This document shows, in pieces, positions 24,493 to 35,235 of a DNA stretch of 64,000 bases. The notes under the pieces are model-generated. The model was given only the letters and a program-made list of their open reading frames with translations. It was not told where the DNA came from and searched no databases. Numbering within the stretch: the first letter of the stretch is position 1; every line of letters starts with the position of its first letter. Position numbers and translations under genes: made by a program. Location: contig CM043942.1 in NCBI GenBank assembly GCA_014529385.2, positions 27,512,469-27,576,468 on the forward strand, in the 5' to 3' direction. This DNA is from Adiantum capillus-veneris. Its lineage: Eukaryota > Streptophyta > Polypodiopsida > Polypodiales > Pteridaceae.

Positions 24493-25956
24493 CCCATAGA
24501 GAGCCACATTGCATCTAGTTCAAAGGACACCTCTAGCACCTCAAGCCTAGATGGAGCATTCCTAAATGAGAATTGGGAGTACGAACTACAAACAAAAATT
24601 TTAACCAACCTATACACAGATCACACCTATCACGTGGGTTGGTTAGATGTCCTACAATGCACAACGGGTGCTACTAGCGTGGAGGATCAACAACAAAGAG
24701 TTTGTGAGGTCATCCATAGGGTTATTGATCTAGAGAGACAGAACAAGGGGATCCATATGCCTTCAACGGGTCTCATGAGATTCTTGAATATAGGTAAGGC
24801 TAAACAACCAACCTTATTGCAAATGGAGACTCCCTCGGTAAGTCTAATGGATCCCCCATATGTTGTTTCGACAAGGGTCTCAGTGCAATTTGAGCCTACA
24901 AGTTATAGCTTTACTTTTCCAAGTCTATCTCATCTTTCCCTTGATGACACCATGGCTACCATGCATACCCCAATGATGGGCATGCCAAGAAACACGCCAT
25001 GGACCTCATTTGTTAGTAAAGCACTGCTACATGGTAGCTCAATGCCGCAACAGCCCCTACAAGTGTGTACCAATCGTATGCACCTATGGGTCATCGCACT
25101 CATGTAGCCCTTACCCCTCCCATTGTTTCAAAAACCTATGCTCCACAACCACAACACCAAAGCTCTTATTTCCATGGGACCATACCGGCTAGCATTAACA
25201 TGTCACATTTGATGTCTGCTATACCTAGGGCCACACATATGAACTTTGGACCGCCACATGGCACAACACCCTACCAAACATGGAACCCAAGGACTTCCTA
25301 CGCGCCAAGGCCAATGTCAATACCTACTCCACATGTAGTCTCTGGAGTGTCTTCACCACGGTGCCTACTAACTTAGGTGACTTGGCAATATTTGCTCAAG
25401 CTATCGATCGATCTATTGCTGAGAATATGTATAACACATCTGTAGTAGTAAGGCAGTACAAATAGCCAACTTCACACAAAAAATTAGTGGAGACGGGGAT
25501 GTGAGAAAGCATATCGAAGTGTTTGAACAATTATGCAATTCTCTATGAGAACACAATGACCTGCATAAGAGTAATTCTTTAAGCCTAACCTTAAGTGGGA
25601 AGGCTGCGGATTGGTATAGAACCCTAAGGGTGGAAGAAAAAACAATTTACCCTACTCTTAGGAGACTGTTATTAAAAGAATACATTCGAGAGGGAGCGCT
25701 TTGGGATGTAGCCTCTCAGCTCCAGAAATCCCAACGAGAGGAAGGAGAGTCGGTGAGAGACTTTATTAGTCGCTTAAAGCATTTGAATCCTCCTTGTAAT
25801 CCAAGTGAGTGCTTCAATAATGATCAATTGCTTGATAGATTCATTAGGGGATTACGACGTGAGGATATCTACAATGGCCTAGTCATTAGAGGTATCACCA
25901 CTTGGAAAGCAATCACCACCAATGCGATCCAATTACAGGATAATTTAATGATTTAA
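24488..25956 (+). pseudogene. gypsy-2 gag, part downstream of the gypsy-1 insertion
   Basis: The frame continues directly from the GTCAA duplication (QPIESHIASSSKDTSS...). The reading frame of the minus-strand gag piece ending at 52942 is the same across the duplication. After interruptions, a clear retrotransposon gag domain lies at about 25590-25950: ADWYRTLR...LLLKEYIREGALWDVASQLQKSQREEGESVRDFISRLK...LLDRFIRGL. This forms the capsid of Ty3/gypsy elements. Several stops and frameshifts (near 25108, 25376, 25465) make it non-functional. Confidence 0.75.
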
Positions 25957-26016
25957 GCAGAAAGAGTGTCTGTTGAGCCTAAATCTATTAGCTCGCAAGC
26001 ATCGGGGCAATAGCCA

Positions 26017-26834
26017 ATGACCCTAAAGCCTATTGCTAAGGAGCCAAAGATATATGAGATGACTTTAGCAGATCTCACCAAGGCCATTCAAAAGAGTCTT
26101 AGAGACAATTGTGCTCCGCAAACAATTATATGTATCCAAGAAGGGAGCAACAATGGTGCTCAGTATGCTATGGACCGTATAGTACCAGTGAATGCCCTTC
26201 TTTTAGTGTAAAATTCTATGGGAACTGCAATGCCGGTGGGAGGTATGGTCATCAAGCTAAGGATTGCATAGTATTTAAGCGCATAATGGCCAATAGAACA
26301 ACCTTAGCATGGATAGACACACCTCAAGTGTGTGCATTGATGTCGGCCCCACCTCTTGAACAAACATTAGAACACATGGTCCCTAGGACCGCGAATGTTG
26401 TTTAAACAACACCCTTACCACCTCCAGTGCTAGGACCGCAACCACCACATCCGAGAATCACTTCTGTGAATCAAGTGGGTTGTGAGTCATCTATTGCTTG
26501 TTTGGAAGACTGTGAGGAAGATATAGACCGTAATATTTCCTATGGGATGGATGCGCTTGAAGAAAGTCCACAATACTACATGGAGGACTATTGGGGACAA
26601 GTCAAACCTATCTATCAAGTAGTTGCTCTTGCTGCAAGAGGCAAAAATATCAATTACAATGCTAAGAGACCACCTCTTCAATGCTATGACTGTGGAGGTC
26701 CACATCGTGTAGCCGAGTGTCCTATTAGGCTACAAAAGAACGCCTCACTAATGCAAACCAATCAAGCGAGCACGTCTACAATGCTGATACTCGTGTGTAA
26801 TCCATGTGGCATAGATCATTTGATTTCCCAATGA
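26017..26834 (+). pseudogene. gypsy-2 nucleocapsid region with zinc knuckles
   Basis: A first degraded knuckle region lies near 26150-26275 (CYGPYSTSECPSF ... CNAGGRYGHQAKDC). The piece at 26427-26834 contains CYDCGGPHRVAEC, matching CX2CX3HX4C, at about 26682-26720. These bind nucleic acid in retroelement gag. Frames are broken between pieces. Confidence 0.7.
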
Positions 26835-26935
26835 CCAAATAATCCAAATGCGCCAAAGATCATGCCATTAAGCTTGATTGACGTTACCGAGGAGACATCA
26901 CAAAAGACACCTGTGGTACCAGTAAACGTACTCAC

Positions 26936-27649
26936 ATGATTGATGCTCCAAAACAAAATTATATTCTTGAGGAAAGAGACAAAACATCAATTGCCCAATC
27001 TCAAAAAAAGAAGAAAACACGAAGGAAGAGATCGCAAAAAGCGGCGAAGTCAAACCCCAGTTCAAAGACCAACATAGGGACTGGTGACGATCCCGTATAT
27101 ATGAACGACGCTCAAGAGGATTCTGATTCAGGAGAAACCATGGAGACCAAAATGACCACTAAGATAGAAACCAACAAGGAAGATCTTCATGAGCCACAAT
27201 GGCTAGGATCCAAGAAGAAGATAGGAACTTATCCAAGCCCTACAGAGGAGATCGAGCGAGTCAAGCAATTAAGAAGTTTGGTAGAAGATACCCAAAGGGA
27301 TATAGAAACAACACCTAGGCAGATCCAGATTACAGACACAGAGTTCCCTACATCACAACAACCTCACCCAGTCCATAGACCCTTAGCCATACCTAGTGTC
27401 ATCCAAGAAGAAAGTGACTTAAAGTCATGGGAAAGTGTGCATACTCACTTCTTGATGGAAAGAATGTTTACAGAGGGACTACGTGATTCTATCGAAGAAA
27501 TGGAGATCCCATCTTCCCAACGTCAAGGGACTAAAGCCCAAAAGGTTCCGTCAAACATTGCCAAATTGATGGATTTCATGTCTTCAGAAGTTAGAACCAC
27601 CATCATGTCCAAACTATATAAAGACCCTGAGTTAGGCTCAGCTCTTTGA
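26936..27649 (+). CDS. gypsy-2 polyprotein linker, charged segment
   Basis: 237 codons of Lys/Glu/Ser-rich sequence starting with a basic block (KKKKTRRKRSQKAAK), which could act as a nuclear-localisation or RNA-binding stretch. A predicted helical part (MERMFTEGLRDSIEEMEIP) follows. It corresponds in position to the linker between gag and protease. No enzyme motif. Confidence 0.45.
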   Translation: MIDAPKQNYILEERDKTSIAQSQKKKKTRRKRSQKAAKSNPSSKTNIGTGDDPVYMNDAQEDSDSGETMETKMTTKIETNKEDLHEPQWLGSKKKIGTYPSPTEEIERVKQLRSLVEDTQRDIETTPRQIQITDTEFPTSQQPHPVHRPLAIPSVIQEESDLKSWESVHTHFLMERMFTEGLRDSIEEMEIPSSQRQGTKAQKVPSNIAKLMDFMSSEVRTTIMSKLYKDPELGSAL

Positions 27650-27859
27650 GCTTTTCTCAATGGAGAACTGAAGGTTGGGCTACCACAATTTGCACAGATG
27701 GATGGATCTTGGTAGATGCCAATAGAGGAGGAACACTTAGATCCACAACCCAATCTAGATGAGAACCTTGTGGTGGAAATACCTGTTAACAAGTTGGGAC
27801 AATAATTTGAGAGTGATGATCAATGCAACCATATCAATCACTACCATGGGATTAATTGT

Positions 27860-28184
27860 GAAGGAAATCCTTGATGGTGGTGCTGGGGTTAGCATTGTGA
27901 CTAAGAATTGCTAGGAAAGTATGGGAAGTCCTCACCTTGCGACCACAACCATAGTAGTAAAAATGGCCAATGGGTCTATCGTTAAACCTATTGGGATGCT
28001 AGAAGATCTCAAGATCAAGGTCTTTGGATATAAAATACAAATTACCTTCATTGTTATGGATTTCTCCAAGCACACTATGGCATCTGAGATGATCTTAGGA
28101 CGTCCTTTCATGAGGGAAGCAAAAATGGTGCATGAGTGGTCTAAAAACCATGTTTACTTGCAGTTCCAAGATTCTGTCATTTGA
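27860..28184 (+). pseudogene. gypsy-2 retropepsin-like protease
   Basis: Translating from about 27870 gives DGGAGVSIVTKNC, one TAG, then GSPHLATTTIVVKMANGSIVKPIGMLEDLKIKVFG ... MASEMILGRPFM. This is the aspartic protease fold of plant gypsy elements: active-site D-G-G-A, flap region around KPIGMLEDL, and the ILGRPF helix. An in-frame stop near 27911 and loss of an upstream start leave it inactive. No reverse transcriptase follows it. Confidence 0.75.
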
Positions 28185-28270
28185 GTGGATCTTGTAACTG
28201 GTTGAGCACATCCTCTAGGAAACATGTTTATAATTGATCATAGATTTGACACCACAGTTGACTCGGTCCA

Positions 28271-28887
28271 TTGCAGTATTGTTACACGTGTAAAGCGGAC
28301 ACTGATGTTGGCGAAGATTCTCCTTATATGGATGTACTACCTAGGATGACTGAGTTGGACAATGTGGATTGGGTCCACCTAGCAGCAACCATAGACACTT
28401 GGGGAAACAGGGGGACGACCAGGGTAACACCTGAGGGGGATGAAATGCCCGTATCCTTAAATATGCTACAAGCAATGTATATAGATTCTGAAAAGACTCA
28501 TCCTAATATAATGAAGAAAACATACAAGTGGGTCCCTAAAGTTTCTTTAGCGACCATAGCTAGAGCTAAAAAACAGAAGCCTTGTAAGAAATATCCCATT
28601 CGCCCCAAAAAATGTAAGGAAACGTGGCGGTGGATTCCTAAATGACTATTGGAAGCCCAAGGTTACTATCAAGGAAATGATCAAATCTGGGCGCCAAACG
28701 TAGATTGTGTTGTTACCTGTCACCTGACCCATGTGCACCCAATCCTGTAGCTCCAAAAGGAATTGACGATCGTGGAAAGAAAAAAATCACAGAATGCTAC
28801 ACATCCACACTAGAGCTAGTTTGGGTACCGAAGAAAGAACGATTTGTTCCACCTAGCTCAGGAAGGGGGGAGTCCCATGAAGCTTAA
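28271..28887 (+). pseudogene. gypsy-2 C-terminal region with W-P-K repeats
   Basis: Interrupted frames contain TYKWVPKV (near 28525), TWRWIPK (near 28622), QGYYQGNDQIWAPN (near 28658) and LVWVPKKERF (near 28814). They are related to gypsy-1 at 21525-22010. There is no known domain. The reverse transcriptase, RNase H and integrase expected here are absent. Confidence 0.55.
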
Positions 28888-29328
28888 AGCTCCTCATGTA
28901 ATGTATCCATAGAGGTAAAAGCTTCTCCACAGCCTCCACCTACAATAGTGGACCTCCATAAAGCTATAAAGGAATCCACACCTCCCAATGTTCAAGAATC
29001 ACCTGATGAACCACTTCAAGTTCGATCCTGGGAGAGTACCTTACCACCCTTACAACTCGATGAGGAACCTATGTTAATAGAAAACTACTGGCAAAAATCC
29101 TCACCTATTACGAACTAAAACAATTGGTTTCAAATAAAATTCTGCTACCAATCAAATTGTTTGTTTACAACTGTATATTATTTTTAATTGTATATGAGAA
29201 TGCAATTACCGTGCCAATGTTGTTTGATTTTGCAGTGACGAAGAAGGCTAAGGACACTCATCTCAAAGGCTCTTCCACCTCGACGAACGAGCTTCAACTC
29301 AATAGCTTCCGAGGACGGAATCTACATT
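28888..29328 (+). mobile_element. gypsy-2 3' internal non-coding part
   Basis: A Pro/Ser-rich broken frame gives way to AT-rich sequence. No gene is supported. Confidence 0.4.
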
Positions 29329-29340
29329 AGGAAGGAGGCA
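29329..29340 (+). promoter_or_regulatory. gypsy-2 polypurine tract
   Basis: AGGAAGGAGG immediately precedes CA and the TG start of LTR2. Confidence 0.75.
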
Positions 29341-29595
29341 TGTTAACCCTTACGCACATTCCTATCACCTACAATAGATGCCATATTATTTATTTGGTAG
29401 AGTCAGGTACCGGGCTTGTCGGTCCAGTAGGAATGGTTAAGAGTGATCGCCGATGAGAGGCGCACTCTAAAACTGGAACCTATGATGTTTGGGTAAGATT
29501 GGCTAAGTGTGTGTGGGCGCCCAAATGTGAACTTGAAGAGTGCTCTTGCTCCATCTCCATCTTCTTCTTCTTCATCTCCTTGTGTGTGTGTAGGC

Positions 29596-29671
<76 letters not shown>

Positions 29672-29887
29672 ATTGCAACGATGGCACGGCGGTGGTGAAG
29701 CGGTTGAGTGCGGCGCAGTGGCGACTCCTTCTTATTCGCGACGAGGAATCCTCCACGACAGCAAGCGTAGAGCGGTGAGTGACACACCATCGCCATCTTT
29801 AGGCTAGTTGCATACTTGGAGCCATCTGTGGCTCGCACACAGTGCTAGGCAAGGCCCTTGCTTCAATACATGCGGCAGAAGCCCACA
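29341..29887 (+). mobile_element. gypsy-2 3' LTR (LTR2)
   Basis: 547 bp from TGTTAACCCTTACG to CAGAAGCCCACA. The reverse-complement partner is at 54250-54866 (617 bp). Both hold a GA/CT tract at the same place (29599-29670 here), preceded by GTGTGTGTAGGCGTA and followed by a GC-rich stretch. No primer site follows, so this is the 3' copy. Confidence 0.9.
29599..29670. repeat. (GA)n tract inside LTR2
   Basis: About 72 bp of GA repeat, matching the CT tract at 54487-54553 in the minus-strand LTR2. Confidence 0.95.
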
Positions 29888-29892
29888 CCCAC
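29888..29892 (+). repeat. target-site duplication CCCAC of gypsy-2 (3' side)
   Basis: CCCAC follows LTR2. GTGGG, its complement, flanks the outer edge of the minus-strand LTR2 at 54867-54871. Confidence 0.85.
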
Positions 29893-31700
29893 ATTGCAGT
29901 AGGTTTGCAAAAATTGATTTCCGCAGGAGCATTTTTTGGACCCAAAAATTACGTTTTGACCATAATTTGCTTATACAGACTCATCTCTGTACAACCCAGG
30001 ACTCTATTCTGGGGTTTTGACACATTCCCAACGCAGTGATGGTGTTCGTTTGACCTAATTTGATCATAAATTTGTTTGCAACAACATGTGTATTTCATTT
30101 TTCATCAATTTTCGACCATTTTTCCTCTTCTGGTGTGTATATCTTGGACTACAAGGCAGCCCTTTGAGGTTGAGATTGTGAATTCGTGCTAGTAGGCATA
30201 CACACATGTAGCAAGAGCTTGCAGGGACAAGTTGTCTTTGTAGAAGGGAGATCTTCTTTGTTGGATATAGGTGTTTGAGTGCAGCTACAGATATAGGTTC
30301 CGGTTGACCATTACTTACTTGCAGACGGATGTATGCCTTATGTGGTTTGATGCTCAAGGAGACTCATGTGATTGCAGTTTGAGCTCGGTAATGTATGCCT
30401 CAAGCATGTTTTTTGACAGTCACGGGTAGAGAAAGTATTGGTGCACTAGATTTGCACATGTTTGCAATGATGTATGCAAATTGTGGAGATTGGTGCATGC
30501 ATTTGGAGTTCAATTTGATGCACTTTGGTTGCTCATGGGTTTGAGCATGTAGTCACTTTGGTTACTAGTTTTGTAGCCATTTTTTTAATGAAACTTTGGT
30601 AACATTTTTCTAGCAATTTTATGCGCATCGTTGGTGCGATCAAGATTGCAATTTCTTGTAGCACTCAAGATTTGTGTGCATTGTTTTTCCTTTTGGGTGG
30701 TGCATCGTGGACATGTTTCGCTCTGTATTTTTGGTCTTGAGCTGTGAGTGCTTGGCCATTTGGAGCTTCCAATTTTGACTCCCAGCTATACAGGTTGAGT
30801 CTAGTACTCCTACAAGTGTTGCCATTTGCATTTGAGGACATCTTTTGCAGTGTTTTGGCTTGCATACCAACTTTCGACACAGTAGGTGTCTTGAGCTTTT
30901 GCTTTGTGTATGCTTTTGTGGGATAGTGGCTGGAGTTTACTCACCATAGTTTGTGATCGGAGCTTACCTCTTACATTGACAGGTTTACATGCAGGTTTGA
31001 GGGTCATTTGTGAGCTGAATTTTTCAACAATCGTTCCCTCTTTGCAGGTGCCTATATATGGCTCAATTGTAAGTTGATTTGTGACACAATTGTGACATGT
31101 TTCTTCAGCTATTTGAGAGCTAAATTTTGGGCTGATTTGCAACCATATTTTTTAGCCATGCAAGAATTTGTGTCTCTACAAGTATAGTTCTTTTACACAG
31201 GTTGTGTATGCTATGGTTTTCTGGCACATTGTTCATTCATTGACACATTTTGGCATCAGTTTTTCACTCACATATGTATGTCATTTGTGGCATTGTTGAG
31301 TGATACTCCGGCTAGAGTAGTTTGGCTCTGAGTATGACTTTGTGAGGTGATCCCGGACGAGTACATTCCCAAATTGGCCATTTGGGCATTTGTGGTTTTC
31401 TCCATTGTGATTTACTGTTGAGTTTTTTGCTCCTGCTATAGAGGAGACTTTTCCAAAATTTTGCTAGATATGTATGCATATTGCAGAGGCTAGTGAGCTT
31501 GACTGTTTGCTCACCTTCTTTGCTTGAGAAAGTCGTTTGCTCTTGGGTGGGAGAGTCTTGTGATCTCAAGAATTGTTTCCCATAGTTTTGGCATGGATAT
31601 GGAGACACTTATGGTTAGAGGTATTTCTCGCTCACGATCGTGACTGACATGTTGGCACTTTGGCCACGATGGGCATATTAGGCGCCGTTTCTTCAAGTGT

Positions 31701-31994
31701 ATGAGGCAGAAAAAGAGGCAAATGCATGGTGCTACTATGAGGAAAAATGCTAGAGAATCTGCATGTGACGGGCATGTCACTTTTGAGTCTAGCTTGCCTT
31801 CAGACTACTTTGTGTCTTGGGATAGAACATTGTCTACGCGTTTTCTACTAGATGAGCATGTAGTTTTTCACGTGACGCCAGGTCATGATTTGTTTTTCTC
31901 TTTCTCTAGTGGGAGACTTGGTTGTGTGCAGTTTACTAATGGTTCAACATATGACATAGAGGGTGTTGGAGATGTTATGCATGTCTTTACCTAG
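31701..31994 (+). pseudogene. copia-A protease region
   Basis: The frame (97 codons) ends with the layout seen after the copia protease active site: ...LLDEHVVFHVTPGHDLFFSF...GRLGCVQFTNGSTYDIEGVG. The usual W-[IL]-LDSGAS-FHVTP is present as FLLDEHVVFHVTP, so the Ser-Gly-Ala of the active site is lost. Upstream basic sequence (RQKKRQMHGATMRKNARES) corresponds to the region after the zinc knuckle. Confidence 0.6.
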
Positions 31995-32458
31995 CGGTGC
32001 ATTGCTTATGCTACAAGATGTACATTATGTACGAGGACTCAGCTAGAGTCTCATTTCAATGCATGAATTGTAAAGTACTGGGCATTGTGTACTGCTTGGA
32101 GAGTGGTCATTTTAGATGCATAGGGGATCACTAGTGATAACCAAAGGTGCTAGGAGTGGTATGGTATACCCTTTTCATATTTGTGACACACGAGGCAGTG
32201 TAGTCTCTTGTATTTGCAACCATGTTTGGAGCAAGAGACAAGACGTGTCTCTTTTGTCGATGTGCTGCATGGAGAGCAGGTTGTGAATATGTCTTGTGGC
32301 AACGTTCACGTAGACAGTGGTATCTTTGGGGATGTACAACTCGATCATTCGTCAATTGAGGTGACATTAATTGACCTAGAGAATGATGCATTGTTCTATG
32401 ATGTGTCTGATACATTTGAGGGTGACAGTGTCCTTCAGACTACAATGGTGCTGATTTT

Positions 32459-32815
32459 TTGATTTTTCAGTCATTCTTAGTAGATATGCCTTTGCGAGAT
32501 GATGCTGACATGGTGATGCATAGTCAGGTGGTTCCTGATGAGGATGCATATGGCACTGAGGTTGCTGATAGGGATAGGTTGGCATACAAAGTGCATGTTT
32601 TGTCAACTTTTGGGTCTTTCATGTTTGACCTTTTGGTCTCGAGACCTGATCTTGCTTATGCAGTTGGTACATTTGCACTGGGAGTTGTCAGTTATGCGAT
32701 GACTGAAACTGGCATTGTGCATTTGTTGGAGCCATGCAGGATGTCACTCAATACCTATATCATGAGTGTCATCAAGGCTCTAGCCCTAGTGGTATGCATG
32801 TTGCATCTACACTAG
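32459..32815 (+). pseudogene. copia-A reverse transcriptase C-terminal remnant
   Basis: VLSTFGSFMFDLLVSRPDLAYAVG fits the copia pattern (A-V-G-S-L-M-Y-A-M-x-x-T-R-P-D-[IL]-A-x-A-V-G) just before the RNase H domain. Flanks do not continue the enzyme and no catalytic motif remains. Confidence 0.55.
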
Positions 32816-32943
32816 AGCGGTTACAGATGCACTCACGTGTTTGGAATGAGCCAGTGGGCATAGGTTGAGAGCCGTCTTCTCTCACCTCTTGTATATACTA
32901 GTTGTAGGCTAGTATTCTTGCCACTTATCGGCGCACAACCTTT

Positions 32944-32953
32944 AGTGGGAGAT
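32944..32953 (+). promoter_or_regulatory. copia-A polypurine tract
   Basis: AGTGGGAGAT directly before TGTTAGG of LTR3; the same tract is seen at 10933. Confidence 0.7.
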
Positions 32954-33124
32954 TGTTAGGTAAAGCCAGTGTGCCTCATCGTTTTTGTCTTGTGTCCGTC
33001 GACCAGTGTTGATAGACCACATTTATCTCCTTATTCTTAATACATGCAAAGAATAAGGAGCTCTCACTCATTCTTATACAGTGAGATTTGGGAGCTCCAC
33101 CCCACATCCTAGTGTCATGCTCTT

Positions 33125-33169
<45 letters not shown>

Positions 33170-33222
33170 CACTCTCTCCATCTTCATTGCACACACGCAT
33201 GCCTACGATCCATTCCTTCACA
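32954..33222 (+). mobile_element. copia-A 3' LTR (LTR3)
   Basis: 269 bp, TGTTAGGTAAAG to CCATTCCTTCACA. The partner is the reverse-complement copy at 54986-55248 (263 bp). It carries a CT tract at 33121-33167 and no primer site downstream. Confidence 0.9.
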
Positions 33223-33227
33223 TAAGA
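33223..33227 (+). repeat. target-site duplication TAAGA of copia-A (3' side)
   Basis: TAAGA follows LTR3. TCTTA, its complement, is at 55249-55253 beside the minus-strand LTR3. Confidence 0.85.
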
Positions 33228-33673
33228 GGGCCTCTTTATTTGGAAATTTAATAAAGTCAAAACTCTATTATTAAGAAAGAAATCAAAAGACAGCTTTTGA
33301 ATTCAAACAAGTAAAATGGCTAATTTATTCAAATTCAAATTTCTTCCCAATACGAAATTTAAAATCTAGCGGCGGACAAAACCATATCATATAACATATC
33401 TACAAAAAGAGCTCAATGTTTAGATCATAGATCCATAGTCTCCACTCAAATCGAAGATCATATGTAGGAGTTATGGAAGGCCGAAAATCATACAATTGTC
33501 CACCCCCTTTTTGGGCGGGGGGGGGCAAGTGCATCCTTTGACCACTCTCACACCTCTCTTACATACCCACCATTCTTGCACACATGGCATGTACCTACTC
33601 TGAAAAATGTTAATCACTTCCATAATCTCATCAAAAATAAAGAGGCCCTCCTAGACCCCAACCTCTTCTTAAT
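33228..33673. repeat. short element or inverted repeat hit by copia-A
   Basis: GGGCCTCTTTATTT at 33228 has an inverted copy at 33634-33650 (AAATAAAGAGGCCC). The inverted copy runs on into TCCTA, then GACCCCAACCTCTTCTTAAT. That continuation matches the far flank of copia-A at 55254-55273 (GACCCCATTCTCTTCCTAAT). The original locus therefore had an inverted repeat of about 40 bp, some 400 bp apart, perhaps a MITE-like element, with copia-A inserted in one arm. A poly-G run of about 10 lies near 33520. Confidence 0.55.
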
Positions 33674-34816
33674 GCACAACCGACCTCGGGGGGGCACACT
33701 TATCAACGCATGCCCCAAAATGCATGCACACAAGCGAAGAAGAGAAGGGGGAATCGACACAAAAAAACATGGCAATGATGGCTTCTCTTCATTCAACACA
33801 ACACCATATAAAAGATATGCTTCAAGCCAGCACGCACATTTGTGAGCTCAAAACTTGAAGTGGTAGCCCTCCTAGTTTTGCACAAACACCATAGCTTCAA
33901 CAACCTTGAATGGATTCCCTACACACTGGCACAATGGTGATCAACCATCACAAGCAAAAATCCCTTTACAAAAGGAGAGAACTCTTGGCAAAACAAGAAA
34001 CCTCTTCTCGGTGGTATAGAGGGTAGTTTTTCCCTAATCATTGAAGTGCATGCAAATGCCATGCCATCCAAAGTTGATAATGATATTACTTCCATGGATA
34101 TCATTGTGTGTACAATTGTTTTCATTAAAAAAGAAGATGGTGTGTAGCAAACCATGGACAATGCTCCAAATATTGTCTTGACCTATTCAATAGTTCCCTT
34201 GACATGTTTCAAGGCCTTGTTGTATTGGATATTACTTCCCTTCATCCATAATCTCTCTAGCTAGTGAAATACCATAACAGGAAATCATGAGGCATGGAGG
34301 GAAAACCCTATCGATCAAATGATGCCTAATGATCTAGGATAGACACAATATTTCCCTTACAATAGGACATAAACTCAATTGCATCATCCACATGCCCTTT
34401 CACAATCTCTACCACAAAGAAATACTCTATAAATCTATCTTCAAGCATCTTCACTTTGACAAGGATGCTGAATTTGGACTCACCAACATTGGCAACTAGC
34501 AAGAATTCAAAGTAGGCATGGCACAAAATATAGAGCATACAAGACACAAGGATACTTGTATCTAGAAATTATGGGGGTAATGGTACACCCACAATTGGTG
34601 GTTGGGACTATCCCCACTGGCACAAGACCGATTATCAATTCATGAATGCTTGCCCTTCCTCTTTCAAATGCTATAGAGAGTATTGACCAGCTTTATGTGA
34701 TCCATAAAGCCTATTTGAATCTTCATTGATGCGCCAAACAAGCCAACAAACCTCATGACTTGGCCAAAAGTCCATAGGGACTCATTTGCTAGCTGTCCTC
34801 TTGTCAAATTTTTGAT
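33674..34816. other. unassigned sequence
   Basis: On the minus strand, 34161-33919 reads SMVCYTPSSFLMKTIV..., with slight resemblance to MSMVSYTPCRFL at 56236 (gypsy-like remnant). Otherwise no gene or RNA supported. Confidence 0.3.
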
Positions 34817-34821
34817 ATTGT
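34817..34821. repeat. target-site duplication ATTGT of copia-B (left)
   Basis: ATTGT precedes the TG of the left LTR; the same five bases follow the right LTR end at 48880-48884. Confidence 0.7.
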
Positions 34822-34945
34822 TGTGGAAATAAGGTATACAATGCACATGGGAAAAAACCTCCTAGTGAGGGAAAAAATGCCCCTGCGGTCCTAAGTGTGT
34901 TGACACTTAACACACATCACTACAACATCATGTATATGTTTAACA
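34822..34945 (-). mobile_element. copia-B 3' LTR, internally deleted
   Basis: Starts TGTGGAAATAAGG and ends GTATATGTTTAACA. Against the right LTR (39227 onward, TGTTGGAAATAGGG...) it lacks about 110 bp after the first 15 bases. It shares TACAATGCA, GGGAAAAAAC, CTAGTGAGGGAAAAAATGCC and CCTAAGTGTGTT. Reading on the minus strand, it is preceded by a polypurine-like CCAAGGGGGATT. Confidence 0.8.
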
Positions 34946-35022
34946 AATCCCCCTTGGAAGTGATGTGGTGAATGAGAGCTGGAACATAGAGTATAGGGAA
35001 GTGCCATGCCCTGAGGGCATGA

Positions 35023-35235
35023 TCAGTCCACAAAGGGGAGTAAGCCCAAAGCTTTGCGAAAAGATTCAAAATTCTCATTAGAAAATTCCTTTGTAAAAAG
35101 ATCTACAATGTTGTCATATGCTGGCACATAAGCGGAGTTGATCTCTCCTATTAAGAGTCTCTCCTTGACATAGTGGTAATGCACCTCAATGTGCTTTATG
35201 CGAGCATGAAAAATTGGGTTCCTTGAAACTCCCAA
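35023..35235 (-). pseudogene. copia-B RNase H C-terminus
   Basis: Reads SRNPIFHARIKHIEVHYHYVKERLLIGEINSAYVPAYDNIVDLFTKEFSNENFESFRKALGL (shown here in parts: FHARIKHIEVHYHYVKE, then VDLFTKEF). This is the standard end of copia polyproteins (FHARTKHIEVHYHFVRE ... ADIFTK). It ends in a natural stop. Confidence 0.85.

Larger units (their letters stand above)
29893..32943 (+). mobile_element. copia-A internal region, 3' part, heavily deleted
   Basis: About 3 kb between the gypsy-2 insertion and the copia-A 3' LTR. Most of 29900-31650 is T/G-rich and non-coding. Coding remnants appear at 31701-31994 (protease) and 32459-32815 (reverse-transcriptase tail). Integrase and the body of the reverse transcriptase are missing, so the element is non-autonomous. 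Confidence 0.6.

Noticed and set aside
29893-31650. Coding region for copia-A gag
   Set aside because: T/G-rich sequence with scattered short frames; no gag or knuckle motif could be read on either strand.
34801-34816. Similar flanks (TTGTCAAATT) on both sides of copia-B as a longer target duplication
   Set aside because: On the left the TTGTCAAATT lies 6 bp before the ATTGT and on the right it overlaps it, so positions do not correspond. Treated as chance; only ATTGT is consistent.
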